Source: Bolinopsis microptera
Taxonomy: Eukaryota > Ctenophora > Tentaculata > Lobata > Bolinopsidae
Assembly (NCBI RefSeq): GCF_026151205.1
Contig: NC_087076.1
Span: 3,991,902-4,055,901 of the forward strand
DNA: 64,000 bases
Direction: 5' to 3'
Numbering within the stretch: position 1 is the stretch's first letter; every line of letters begins with the position of its first letter. Under the pieces are notes generated by a model. It was not told where the DNA came from. It saw only the letters and a list, made by a program, of their open reading frames with translations, and searched no databases. This document shows, piece after piece, positions 36,601-43,616 of this stretch. The translations under genes and the position numbers were made by a program.

Positions 36601-39575
36601 AGGTTCCAATCCTCCTGTAGAGCGAATTTTCTTTGGCTTGTTGAGAAGCAATCTTGTCATTTCATGGATACTGTGACGGAAGTTTCCTAGAATGACCTCT
36701 TTGCCTCTTGTTGAAAGGTGGACTCCATCGTTCGTGTGATACTCTCCTGTCAGATGGTTATCATGCATGAAGTTGGCGTTGGGGTTATAGTACAAAGACC
36801 GCTCTTTGAAGGGTTTTCGTTCGTTTTTATTAGTCACGGTCACAAATTCCCAAATTGCATCCCTTATCTCACCAATCCTTGCGTTCGCTTCGTTGTCAGA
36901 TGTCATTAGTGGCATTGAAAAGAATAACTTTGTACCTATCAGGGATTCCTCTACGAATAGTGAAAATTGAAATATGTTGTCGAGACTTACTCTTAGGTCG
37001 AACTGTTGGTTGGCATCATTGACTCCTAGGTGAACATAGATGAAATCAGGTTGTGTTCTTAATAATTCGTCTTTGACATGTTGGTCTTTAAGTCCACCTG
37101 TGTCCCGCTTGTTGATTAGGGTCAATTCATGATTCTTTCCGAGGGCATTCTTGGTGTCCATACCCTGGACATGTCTCAGGATTGAGTCTGAGATGAGGGT
37201 CGTCTTGAACACTTTTGAGGGCGTGGTGGATCCTGAAGTTTGACGAGTGAAGTCGGAGTTCTGAGTTCTGGTGAAGTCGGAGTTCTGAGTTCTAGTGAAG
37301 TCGGAGTTCTGGGTCCTGGTGAAATTGGAGTTCTGAGTTCTGGTAAAGTTGGAGTTCTGAGCTTGAGTGGAGGTCTGAGCTCGAGAAGTCGAGGAAGTCA
37401 TGCTGAATCCATTGTTTCTTCGGGACAGTAGGTTGTTTTCTCTACTGTGAGTTCTTTGATCTCGAAAGGGTGAGGGAGGTTGGTAGGGTGGAGTGTATGC
37501 TAAATCATCGTCATTAGGGGAATAGTCAGGTGGGACATCGGTACTGATCGCGCCATTCCATCCTTCTGACTGAGTGACTATTTTGTGAATTTCTTTAATC
37601 AACTGTCCGTCTTCCCGAAAGAATGCACTGTTGTAGTAGTTTTTGAGGTCAAATTTTAGTTTTTGAACACTTTTGTCTACTTCGTCCGTTTTCGTTTCTG
37701 CTATAGAAATCTCCGTGAAAACCTCGTCTACTCTGTTTTTGATCCGTGTAGTAGCTGACAGGTTTTTCTCCCAGAGGTCTTTGACCTTTTGCATTTCCTT
37801 CTTGCCAACCTCGAGGAGTTTTTCGATTTGCTGGATGCTAGTATCGGAGCACTTAAGGCTGTTAACCTCAGATGTAAGTTTCTCCAACTCCTGCTTAACG
37901 TCAATAACTTGGTTCTCGATAATCGTCTGGACCCATGCGAGAGAGGGGAGTTTCGAGTCTAAGTGCTTATTCAGAGAGCTCCTTGCTGGTTCTTTGGGTC
38001 TAGACATCACATTCATCATTCTTGCTCTCCTTTCTGTAATAGATCCTTCTGTAGAGCAACCATTCCTCGTTAGTTCCTCGTTGAGGATGGGTTCAGGAAG
38101 ATGAGCAACACAAGCAATAAGTGTCTCGGGAGGGACCGTATGGTTCTCCACAAGAATAACTGTCCTTTCGGTGTCTTCGGGAGATACAGGGCCAACGTTG
38201 AGATCATCTTTGCTTACATCCAGATGAAGTGACGCATGGGTCTCAGAGGGCGACCTGATGATTGGATTACTATCCAACAAACTAGATCCGCCTTGCTCAG
38301 TTAAGTAAGAGGTCTGCGCTTCGGTCAGTTTGATATCAGTAGCGCTGGATGGGGTGATAGTAATGTCAGGGATATCCGTCGTCTTGTTAAAGGCCATTTG
38401 TAGTCCATTATACATAAAGTGAATTGCCCTTAGTTAAAGTTATTTAAGTATCTCAGATAAGCGAGATTACAGTTGCAATAGCACAAAACTAAAATCTTAT
38501 TGGAAATATAAGAATGTTATTTAGAATATATATTCGCATGTAACCACACTATATTTACATTACACGTTCAACGTGATATCATTATCAGTGCAGTGTGTAC
38601 AACACCAGCTACACCGATCAATTGCCAATCTGCGAAACAATTAATTATTATTATCACTTCGAGATGGCCAGGCCTACTCTCATGCTGTCTATAGGTGATG
38701 ATTAACTCTGAAAAACTAGGGACAACTGGGGAATGATCCCAGAACCTCGACATTTCGCGTATCTAGTGTGGTTACATGCGAATATATATTCTAAATAACT
38801 GATAAATGATATTCCACACAAAGCATGAAATTGTGCTGTATATGAGTGGTGATTTCGCTCTGAGAATCAGGGTCAGTAGCTCAATTGGTAGAGCAAGTTA
38901 CGCGAAATGTCGAGATTCTGGGATCATTCCCCAGTTGTCCCTAGTTTTTCAGAGTTAATCATCACCTATAGACAGCATGAGAGTAGGCCTGGCCATCTCG
39001 AAGTGAAAATATAAGAACATCACTCTTCTTCGACAAGCATAACATTTTGCTTTTTCTCAGGGAACTACCAGCACTTAGCGTACTCGTACACAAAAGAGGA
39101 GCAGGAAATTAACCCGGAGACAGCAGATATGGAGTTAACAGAATTGCAAGAATCAGCTGTTAGACTCATGGTGAAGGCGCTCGAACTCGCGAATCGCACA
39201 TCATTGAACGAAAAACTCTTTAACGTGTCAAAATCAGACCCAGAAACGGAAGGCACAAGCGAACCTCCCGTATTTGAAAAAAAATTCGAAACTCTGAGTT
39301 CGTTCACAACACCAGGCTCTGTCACAACGGAGAGACCGAGCGTTGAGGGACCTATAAAAGCAAATACTAAGGCTCCTGAAGGTGAACTCAGTAATACCGT
39401 TGAAAGTGACTTAGACCCAATGTATAACATGAACATAGCAGACACTAATGCCCGTCAAGTGGACGAATTTAATGACGACACTGCCTCCTCAGAATCAAAC
39501 TCAGACAATCGCTCTGTGAACTCAGTGACTCTAGGGGGCTTGTTTTTATACACATTTTTAGTTGTAGCTAGATAA
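18616..39575 (+). CDS. Glypican (GPI-anchored proteoglycan core protein)
   Basis: Seven exons with GT-AG borders and consistent phases: 18616-18744, 19209-19366, 19483-19633, 20868-20972, 23002-23127, 23359-23749 and 39061-39575, giving 524 aa. Seen: a hydrophobic N-terminal signal (about 1-25); the glypican cysteine pattern including GLTCCNTVSEYFFE (60-73) and CLNVVRGC (229-236); a furin-type site KKRRRKR (299-305); PCWNGDGMG near 346-354; and a hydrophobic C-terminal tail ending VVAR that fits a GPI signal. N-glycosylation sequons (NVT, NGS, NNT, NRT) occur. Family knowledge: glypicans are secreted to the cell surface and modulate Wnt, Hedgehog, FGF and BMP signalling through heparan sulphate. 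Odd: the only Ser-Gly dipeptide is at 309-310, just after the furin site, with none in the usual C-terminal stalk. The last intron is 15.3 kb. The start ATG follows a possible acceptor (TGTGCAG), so a 5' UTR exon or leader may precede it. Confidence 0.92.
19904..20030 (+). repeat. Dispersed repeat in glypican intron 3
   Basis: The block with CTACCAAGACGCGCGCC, TTGGACTCGTCGACGGTC and TATTTTACGAGTATC matches 55066-55165 in the same order and orientation. At the second locus an AT microsatellite replaces a short stretch. It is a non-coding interspersed repeat of unknown family. Confidence 0.75.
21545..21720. repeat. G-rich 24-bp minisatellite
   Basis: About seven units of CTCACAGTGGGGTGGGGGTT plus TGTG lie in glypican intron 4. 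The runs of four or five G with short spacers could form G-quadruplexes on the sense (transcribed RNA) strand. The overlapping ORFs are repeat artefacts. Confidence 0.9.
21755..22038. mobile_element. 284-bp TIR element with 6-bp TATCAT duplication
   Basis: The left end is GGGGGGATAACGT and the right end is its complement, ACGTTATCCCCCC extended to 18 C. Both sides are flanked by TATCAT (21749-21754 and 22039-22044), consistent with a 6-bp target site duplication. The interior is homopolymer A/T with no coding capacity. Superfamily not identified. Confidence 0.7.
22874..22970. repeat. 23-bp tandem repeat carrying CRE octamers
   Basis: Four to five units of CATCAGTATTCACATGATGA sit in glypican intron 4, ending about 30 bp before the exon 5 acceptor. 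Perfect TGACGTCA octamers occur at 22897, 22920 and 22943, spaced 23 bp. It could bind CREB/ATF factors, or it may simply be a repeat whose unit happens to contain the octamer. Confidence 0.75.
24302..27465. mobile_element. 3.2-kb non-coding TIR element built from tandem blocks
   Basis: Near-identical inverted termini (GACACGTTCATTGAAGTTTG, continuing for about 38 bp) lie at 24304-24342 and 27424-27462. A third copy of this end sits inside at 24981-25020. The left part is two direct blocks of about 0.6-0.68 kb; the right part is a 305-313-bp unit repeated from 25600, 25912, 26225 and 26530. A motif GTGACgAAaTTTAC recurs every 150 bp or so, about 20 times. It is mostly in the reverse orientation left of 25600 and forward to the right of it. 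No ORF of transposase size is present. It lies in glypican intron 6. The flanks are AT-rich, so the target duplication is unclear and the family is not recognised. Confidence 0.75.
27463..27506. repeat. AT microsatellite
   Basis: An (AT)n-rich run separates the TIR element from the Penelope-like element. Penelope-like elements often insert at or carry AT repeats. Confidence 0.9.
27550..29973 (+). CDS. Penelope-like element reverse transcriptase ORF
   Basis: An 807-aa frame; a second Met at 27574 (MSPPMPK) is an equally good start. Seen: a basic linker KKRRRRKRKK near residue 160; the conserved Penelope segment NPKAHKPPLYPGR near 417; a palm block GKEVIHVAIDISNMFTNIP near 485; RQERGAAMGPKNS near 547; and WGRLRDDIYMAW near 595, where RDD stands in for the usual YxDD. 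The last residues run out of frame: around 29915-29940 the conserved frame moves to the one that carries the endonuclease, so one base appears lost or gained. Family role: target-primed reverse transcription of the element RNA. A Neptune-like lineage is possible from the palm motif but was not tested. Confidence 0.88.
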   Translation: MFSVTFIIMSPPMPKLDNLAVRSVRASCQLRYLQTTRHHGNIPRGIATQINFRCAVKDTFYVESCKALNQLQKSRMLDLVIDNQVIRSQTLRKSFYSFKNCIKSALPPSDHENLENHLSNLMHKEKLDLTKRHESKLKRDKDYAIYVAPSYVDNAKPVKKRRRRKRKKINRTTSHRHQRTLIKGTLPKDEDLSMENMSRTVVNLTDKELSKEQLYVFFLSHKFAPTPPLPDLSRFENDLCRWFSKMRAKVVFDSFKCGPNKADKRVTDMERCLIKTDALRTFESCKNPALEAFIKCCRAEVDLHRPTQKFVSPDNIAAPIRAALKEVKGWKDIVIRPFDKGVGFFLLSEEDYIQRIGVHLNDRSVYSIVNNVDDLVVELIDKISNWTIEFKDELGMSKKVKEWVIPCTELNQPGNIYLNPKAHKPPLYPGRMITTGCGSYIENLSALTAYELKKATLNYRIIDTPHFLRKIDSLNESSILLGKEVIHVAIDISNMFTNIPRDMGIQQCTKHLNKRSSGDQLFSTECIISALEITLDYNIASFNGITYRQERGAAMGPKNSCEYADCAMDKIDILVNEGDLEYGPPHRPAFWGRLRDDIYMAWPGTVEELLQFMEWLNSIHPNLLFTYDYSRDGVEFLDTYVYAVGDVVHTKLYSKPSDTHCYLIPTSCHRNHVVKNIPFGVARRVRQNNSEDTNFLEQREVYTRYLLARGYHSSIIEDAFNKFSDIANRKNLYTLKDKDESTACLIPMVMDQNPALPNMGGIIHKYKHLLNLDPALKKLVRADSVFVSHLSRSVACLYTISTVPVEL
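29934..31507 (+). pseudogene. Penelope-like GIY-YIG endonuclease, split by insertion
   Basis: In the second frame a Cys-rich segment CHACGKCYVCKQNVLSPC (30067-30120) precedes a GIY-YIG core with NLIYLMECKTCKQSYVGYTT (about 30190-30250). The frame hits a stop at 30392 inside the inserted transposon. The remaining part resumes at 31246 (NHFLDIDHDLD) and ends with a TAG at 31505-31507. Frame and target duplication agree exactly across the insertion, so the domain was intact before it. It would have cut target DNA for retrotransposition; this copy cannot. Confidence 0.82.
30320..31237. mobile_element. 918-bp hAT-like non-autonomous DNA transposon
   Basis: Termini CTTAGTTGTAGTGAACG (30320-30336) and its complement (31221-31237) are flanked by the 8-bp duplication AAATTAGT at 30312-30319 and 31238-31245. 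Further GTGAACGTT-type repeats lie inside both ends, a layout common in hAT elements. The 8-bp duplication fits hAT (also P or Merlin). The interior has no transposase. Confidence 0.82.
31851..32460. repeat. AT-microsatellite-rich stretch and unassigned sequence
   Basis: ATATAT runs at 31889-31955 and 32036-32100 with short unique spacers. After them comes about 300 bp starting CCATTTTACTGACACCACGG, with no coding capacity. This last part may be another non-coding element. Confidence 0.6.
32612..36538 (-). CDS. LINE ORF2: AP endonuclease and reverse transcriptase
   Basis: An intact 1308-aa frame. The N-terminal exonuclease-endonuclease-phosphatase domain shows KILSWNIQS (about 19), ACLQEIRR (about 50), ILCGDFNSRIG (about 160) and TEHSDHRPL (about 273). 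The central reverse transcriptase shows NYRAVAVSS, VDFKKAFDS, GTEQGHPLSPDLF and a palm motif LLWADDLILLS near 764. The C-terminal part carries a zinc-knuckle pattern CAWC with downstream HVLYIC. Known role: the endonuclease nicks target DNA and the RT copies element RNA from the nick. The APE plus RT architecture and tail repeat suggest the CR1/L2 assemblage; the exact clade needs a tree. Confidence 0.93.
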   Translation of the reverse strand: MTRNKQKNTQVSINKNSIKILSWNIQSPSSVDGSKFEIESFQNVIKDHDIACLQEIRREVHLVGYRSICNIRKDGKSGGVGILIKNELIEGIEFIKNTECSDYLVCRLDKDFFNLSEDTFIVNVYIRPFNSSASNPTDNGKDALKNIEDVVNELREEGEVILCGDFNSRIGQKTGMIRENSTNVVPLPDDYEPDNFLPRNSLDSITNTYGTHFLNLVKHNQLTILNGRTLGDLVGNFTSIQKNGCSVIDYIAVTNSTKIRINYFKILTFTEHSDHRPLSTELKCNSFAINQCAPLQDTYQTAPTRFIINEENKDNFFEAQSENLSLTLIQELQSNIDLLTNQNILADNVRNYETELKDINKRLSEHLRDMASKCFKQTKPPKKSHTSNKPWFNWKTRLGKREFRKATDATSKFPSNNLIRENYYLVKGSYKRLKNSAKNEFFARMNEDIEGGKILNWQSFKKLKNQKKETLNFDSHDMNRFETFFGNLYSDNHKTINENKKVSMIDQADLINQGATHPESLNSLITTTELDSSIKSLKNGKASSLDMINNEIIKSLDTNHKLIMLNLFNACFLQGIYPWNVSIISPLHKKGNKSDPDNYRAVAVSSVIGKLFSTILLERLIHFRSENCPDPPNQLGFTKKAQTYDHILTMKTIASKYKLLGKPVYAVFVDFKKAFDSVCRQALFLKLAKNGITGNFYNVLKNMYSNSYAYIKLSGHLSKRFQIRKGTEQGHPLSPDLFKVFLSDMSCLLDFPNCPVLSNITVSHLLWADDLILLSLDQETTQMQLNILGNFCKEWGIEINELKTQAVIFGKKALKQDVQNIKFTLNGSNLEIVDSYCYLGFELHQSGQVQIAQQNLKTKAMRAFFGLKRVVMRSKLSFKALLTLFDSLIKPILLYGAPIWTPTSTINKSLCKTINSTEATTTNLLKKISASLQERVHISFLKWALGVHRKASNVGVWGETGRIPLIYQSIRLTLNYFKRLNTKSKSNSFVTAAVKEQKSLNLPWYRYIKPLLELDEIYKLDHVTAHRILNTNAANKAKPNPVSDHKFLKDSLKNKSNFSQCIKPLCSKKYRIPNIIEALTNQFKKCWEYQKSTSSKLSFYHSIKHTFKREPYLHLCKGFSRRYSTTKLRISAHDLHIEKGRYSNTPREQRLCAWCQSSMGVETIEDESHVLYICDLYSKQRSKLVKNLSQMPLIEISTEITDSSNINETNLKVHLMEILSPNLTVIPQNHQSLHIHCHRSLNIQPNTPQYIQFQERRSYAVNCVCTYFLRCSEERNNFTEDMRQRNSNARNLNNFTINLVRTSRISHN
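36580..38415 (-). CDS. LINE ORF1 with SAP-like motif and SGNH esterase domain
   Basis: An intact 611-aa frame. The N-terminal third is acidic with a SAP-like segment (LNEELTRNGCSTEGS, about 112-126). A predicted coiled coil (about 170-260) follows, then five tandem TRTQNSDF-type octapeptides (about 345-390). The C-terminal domain has the SGNH/GDSL hydrolase signature: LISDSILRHV with the likely catalytic Ser (about 408), HLGVNDAN (about 466) and NDGVHLSTRG with the likely catalytic His (about 565). Esterase-type ORF1 proteins are known in CR1-group LINEs and are thought to bind RNA or membranes; the role here is inferred. Start choice is the first Met; MAFNKT seven codons on is possible. Confidence 0.88.
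   Translation of the reverse strand: MYNGLQMAFNKTTDIPDITITPSSATDIKLTEAQTSYLTEQGGSSLLDSNPIIRSPSETHASLHLDVSKDDLNVGPVSPEDTERTVILVENHTVPPETLIACVAHLPEPILNEELTRNGCSTEGSITERRARMMNVMSRPKEPARSSLNKHLDSKLPSLAWVQTIIENQVIDVKQELEKLTSEVNSLKCSDTSIQQIEKLLEVGKKEMQKVKDLWEKNLSATTRIKNRVDEVFTEISIAETKTDEVDKSVQKLKFDLKNYYNSAFFREDGQLIKEIHKIVTQSEGWNGAISTDVPPDYSPNDDDLAYTPPYQPPSPFRDQRTHSRENNLLSRRNNGFSMTSSTSRAQTSTQAQNSNFTRTQNSNFTRTQNSDFTRTQNSDFTRTQNSDFTRQTSGSTTPSKVFKTTLISDSILRHVQGMDTKNALGKNHELTLINKRDTGGLKDQHVKDELLRTQPDFIYVHLGVNDANQQFDLRVSLDNIFQFSLFVEESLIGTKLFFSMPLMTSDNEANARIGEIRDAIWEFVTVTNKNERKPFKERSLYYNPNANFMHDNHLTGEYHTNDGVHLSTRGKEVILGNFRHSIHEMTRLLLNKPKKIRSTGGLEPSPLSRT
38520..39008. repeat. Interleaved foldback containing a tRNA-derived SINE
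   Basis: Two inverted-repeat pairs interleave. The first pairs 38522-38553 with 38767-38798 (core TGTAACCACACTA). The second pairs about 38657-38759 with 38904-39005 over roughly 100 bp, almost perfect. The right copy is preceded by GGTCAGTAGCTCAATTGGTA (from 38870), which matches a Pol III A box. An AGGTTCTGGGATC-like B box follows, degraded to AGATTC in this copy. This is consistent with a tRNA-headed SINE and an inverted partial copy lacking the A box. It ends about 50 bp before the last glypican exon. Confidence 0.7.
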
Positions 39576-40216
39576 AACACCCTCAAACATGCTATGATCT
39601 TTATTTATACCGCACAGTTCGACTGTAAACACCACGGCAGAACCTCAAGTTTTTATATTAACGTCGCAATGCAATGAACAGAAAACTAAAATCTGCATCA
39701 GTGCAGAGACTTTAGTGGTATTTTAAAGCTTATCTGCGTTCACTTGGAAACTATCATCGCACAGAACTGCGATAGAAGAACCAATGACTCCAATGATATC
39801 GTGATAATGTAACAAATCGTCATTTTATTGTCTTATCTGTACCGATGATTTGTGAATTTATAAGTTATTGTCTATGGTATCGAAGTGCCAGCATTGAGCA
39901 TTGTATACTATCACAATGTACTAACTATCATCAGATAAATCATTGTATTGGTATTTCTATTTTAATGAGATTTTTCTGATGAACATAATTCAAATAGCAA
40001 GTTGCAATATTTTGATAATCTTGCGACACGAATCTGACCATTTGCTCTTTTTTTAATGAATATTAAGCTCTGAATTATTTTTACAGTTATTACTTATTAC
40101 AAGTTGCTTTGAAGAATTATATTAATTACATTCTTATTTTTAATTTTATGAAGTCCGTAACGAATATGAAAAATGAAACCGATGCAAATTGCTAAAATAC
40201 CGTAAAATTATCAAGC
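39576..40216. other. Convergent intergenic region, glypican 3' UTR
   Basis: It lies between the glypican stop and the stop of the next, convergent gene. It should hold both 3' UTRs. An AATAAA on the minus strand at about 39826 could serve the 132-aa gene; no strong plus-strand signal was noted. Confidence 0.4.
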
Positions 40217-40934
40217 CTACAACTTCTTTGGGACCTGACTAGCTAATGCCAATGGCCGTACAATCGGTTGTTGGAGATCGTAATTCTTGTTCTGCCACTT
40301 GGATAGATCCGCCGGCAGTACCCCATGTTTATACTTCTTGTGGTCTGTGTCGGGAGAGAAATTGGATCCGCATGTGGGCTTCTGAAATTTAAATTTGGAT
40401 CACTACCCGAATTTTAAATTAAAAGGTATCAGTATTTGAACTTTAGTACTATTTTCAAAGGGCAGATCATAATAGGAGTTGAAACAACAATATTCTGAGA
40501 GATGTACATATTTATCCCTAATAACAATTCTTACTTGTAATGTATAAAAAGGTGTCCCTGTATTATGCGTCACAAAGGAGTGAAGATCTCGAACGGTACT
40601 TCTGTTACGCAGCTTCTTTATTTCATGCCTTTGAAAATAATCATCATCAACTTGGGCATTGAGCCGCTCTATCTGAAAATTTGTGATTGCCGTTATTACT
40701 TATTATGATTGAAGGTTATTAAATGATGACGTAGTTTGATCTTTATCGTTCATACTGGCACAATGTGCGAGATCGTTTTAAGTGATTTTATTATTGTTTT
40801 TGGAGCTAGAATCGGGAATCCAGGCAAAATATACTAACCATGCAACATTCCTTGTTGGGAATCCAAATTTCAGTAAAATCTTTGAGGCATTTCTTGCACT
40901 TTTGGGGAGAGTTGAAAGTACTGCAAGTCGGCAT
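40217..40934 (-). CDS. Small 3-exon gene, 132-aa protein of unknown function
   Basis: Exons 40934-40839, 40672-40535 and 40381-40217 join with phase 0 at both introns and GT-AG borders, giving an uninterrupted 132-aa frame ending in TAG. The protein starts MPTCSTFNSPQKCKKC and is charged. It has a CxxC pair near the N-terminus, RLNAQVDDDYFQRHEIKK in the middle and a Lys/Asn-rich tail ending SQVPKKL. There is no signal peptide or membrane segment. The exact codon phase across three exons supports a real gene, but I do not recognise the family. Short soluble proteins of this sort include axonemal microtubule-inner proteins; that is only a guess. An upstream exon cannot be excluded. Confidence 0.7.
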
Positions 40935-43616
40935 CTTTAAGCAGAATCTTAAGCATCCAGTAATAAGTAAATTTTTCTAACAAAATTGTGAATCTCTAGA
41001 ATCTTCTGATGTCTGACTCGATTCAATATGGTAATTCAGGGTTTGCGTCCTTGTTACGGAGCCAGTAAATAAAAGCTAAAATCTCTGTCATACGGGACCT
41101 AAACTGATAAACGTATTACATGTCACAGTGATAGATCTGACGTGATTCCGTTCTCGCACGTGCTCAAGCTGCAAAAGTTTCCCGTATCTATGGCAACAAT
41201 GTGTTTTAAAGAAAGGTGATAGATGGAGACGAGTTGATAGTAAAATGTCCAATAATGTTATCTCGCCAGTAGCTGTTTAACGTGAGTACCGAACAGATTC
41301 ATATCATAGGGCAATTGGTGCGAGAGCTATATATATATCACGTGTACACAAACGTACGTGCGCTAGATTTGCCTTGATAAGTGTAAATATCATTGCGCGC
41401 TACGTGAATGATCGTTGATTAAAAGCCACTGCGCGACTTGCATAGCTGGTTGTGCCCTAGTCTACTGATAGGACTCATACGAGTACTGCATGTTCATCTC
41501 CATTACTTATGTTACTTACAAACAAACAATTTATACAATTTGTCTCAATTTGATAAATGCTGTTTATTGACTCATTTTACATTATATAAGTACAAGAAGT
41601 TAATTCTATTGGAGATAAAATACTATCTATCACGCCATATGTAAGATATGTGTCGTTCAAATACCTTTAAAATAATGTACTCTGCGACCTCAATAAAATG
41701 CATTCAGTTTTATAGAATTATTATACAGAAAAATACAAGATCAGCGACATTTTTACAATACATGATTCATGCTTGATGCTTTTTTCGAAAACGTAAATTG
41801 AAAATATGAGGGAGTCACAGAGCTTGGTCATACGCACGCAAAATTCTTAACATGTACATTAAAAAAGGTTTAATGTGGGCAGACATCAAAGGTCGAACAT
41901 TATTCCTCTTCAATATCTATAAACAATAAAACAGGAGCCAGAAATGCAATGCCATATAAAACTCTGCAAAAAGTATAAATAAAATTAACGTGATAGTATA
42001 AAGATGTAAAGATATATAAGAAATTATATAAACATGTAATAAATCGGTTTATCAAAGCCTAACTAATCCAATTTAAAAGCAATAAAGGCTACTCTGGTAT
42101 ATTGAAAAGTCAAGGCACAAATCCAAATATTTTCACATTTCAAAAGAGGGTGCGATAGTATGTATAATCCCAAATCAAGACTTTAAAGTCTTATTGGCAG
42201 TATGACATCAGGCATCATAGGACAGAGGCGCTGAAACTTTTCAAGTGATCTCAAGGAAGTTGTTTGGAATGTTGTTAGATGTTTGTGTACTAAAATTTAA
42301 CAGTATACAAATCATCCGATGACATTATGTCATCACTAACTTATTAGTATTTGATTCAATCCTGAGCTGAAATATAGAATTTTATATCATAGCACCTCTT
42401 TTAAGAGCGTCACGTTCTCGTGATGTAGGAAGGCTAGTAAAACTGGGTTTAACATTTGACACATAATAATGGTACACGCTTTTGTACCTTGACCAGTGTT
42501 ATTTGCACCTTTGAAATGCAATACAAATGATTTAGCTTGCATGACGTGTCAAATGTTTAGAACAGATTGGTAAATAAAAATCGATTACAAAAAACAAAAT
42601 TACGGTTGGTGCACCGCGAATCTTCAAATCAAAACCCAAATAATGAATATGAAACTTTAACGCTTTCAAACAAGATAAAATATTCAAACTATTTACGATA
42701 AGATATGACACGTGGAAGAGATCAGTTTTTCATTTAAGCACGTAAACTTATACCACTTCCCCACTTTTAGTGAAACTGGCAACTGCCAATTATCTCTTAT
42801 TAAGCGAAAAGCCATCAGTTAACATTATTGTCTACCAAATACCCTACAAAACAGTTAATATTTCCCATGTATTAAGCAAAACTGGGGAAAAGCCAGAGAG
42901 TTGTAATAGATTAGGAAGGATAATGCTAATGTTATGATAAATCTTAGTTCTAGGGAGTTTGTTTGATAAAAAGTAGGCGGAATTCACATATTCAATCAGG
43001 TAAATATGGGATACTGTATTTAGTTTTATGAGGACCCTTCTTCAGTATCAACAACTTGAGCTCATGAGATTTAATATTGAACAAGTTTACAGAATATGGC
43101 ATTTTCTGCCAAGATCCTTGTAAAGCGAATATCCGATACCATTTTACTCACTGTCTTTCAGTCTTATTTTAAATTTACGGAGAATGATTTAATCGCCCAA
43201 TCATAAAAAGTTTACACGTTATAAGTCTGTGAACCATCCATATAAAACAATAATAGATATTAGTGCTGGGATTAAGAGTAAACTTAGTAACAAACTTAAT
43301 TCTTTTAAATACAAAACAAAAGATTTTGGAGTTTTCGGCGAAATTTTTTAGGATAATTTGACTTTGAGTAGAAAAGCTGCACACATGAATGCATGTTTTT
43401 TTTCATATGTATTATGCAAATAATATCATCACTTTAATCATACAAAGAATGTGTGCACGGTATCAGCTAATGTTTCGAATTTTCAAGGTCAAAATTAAAA
43501 GTTTAATGCCCACACATATATTTGAAATCAATCAACATAATTACAATCGGTGAATCCTAAAACGAATCTATATAAGATGGGCGAGACACGTGACATCCTG
43601 CCCAGGAGAGTCGAGA
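40935..43616. other. Unassigned intergenic AT-rich DNA
   Basis: No exon or element could be supported. The sequence is AT-rich and non-repetitive at the scale I can see. An AATAAA at about 41692 (+) is a distant candidate end for the glypican transcript, although it lies beyond the antisense small gene. Confidence 0.35.

Larger units (their letters stand above)
32464..38460 (-). mobile_element. Full-length LINE (CR1/L2-like group), antisense in glypican intron
   Basis: ORF1 and ORF2 are both intact and separated by 41 bp. The 3' end (left side) carries about four copies of a 10-bp ACACAGGATT repeat at 32469-32505, like the short tandem tails of CR1/L2 elements. The 5' limit near 38460 is approximate. 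Intact ORFs imply recent insertion. It lies opposite to glypican transcription. Confidence 0.85.

Noticed and set aside
38870-38990. Possible functional tRNA gene
   Set aside because: A box is good, but no anticodon stem or acceptor pairing follows and the B box is degraded; better read as a SINE head.
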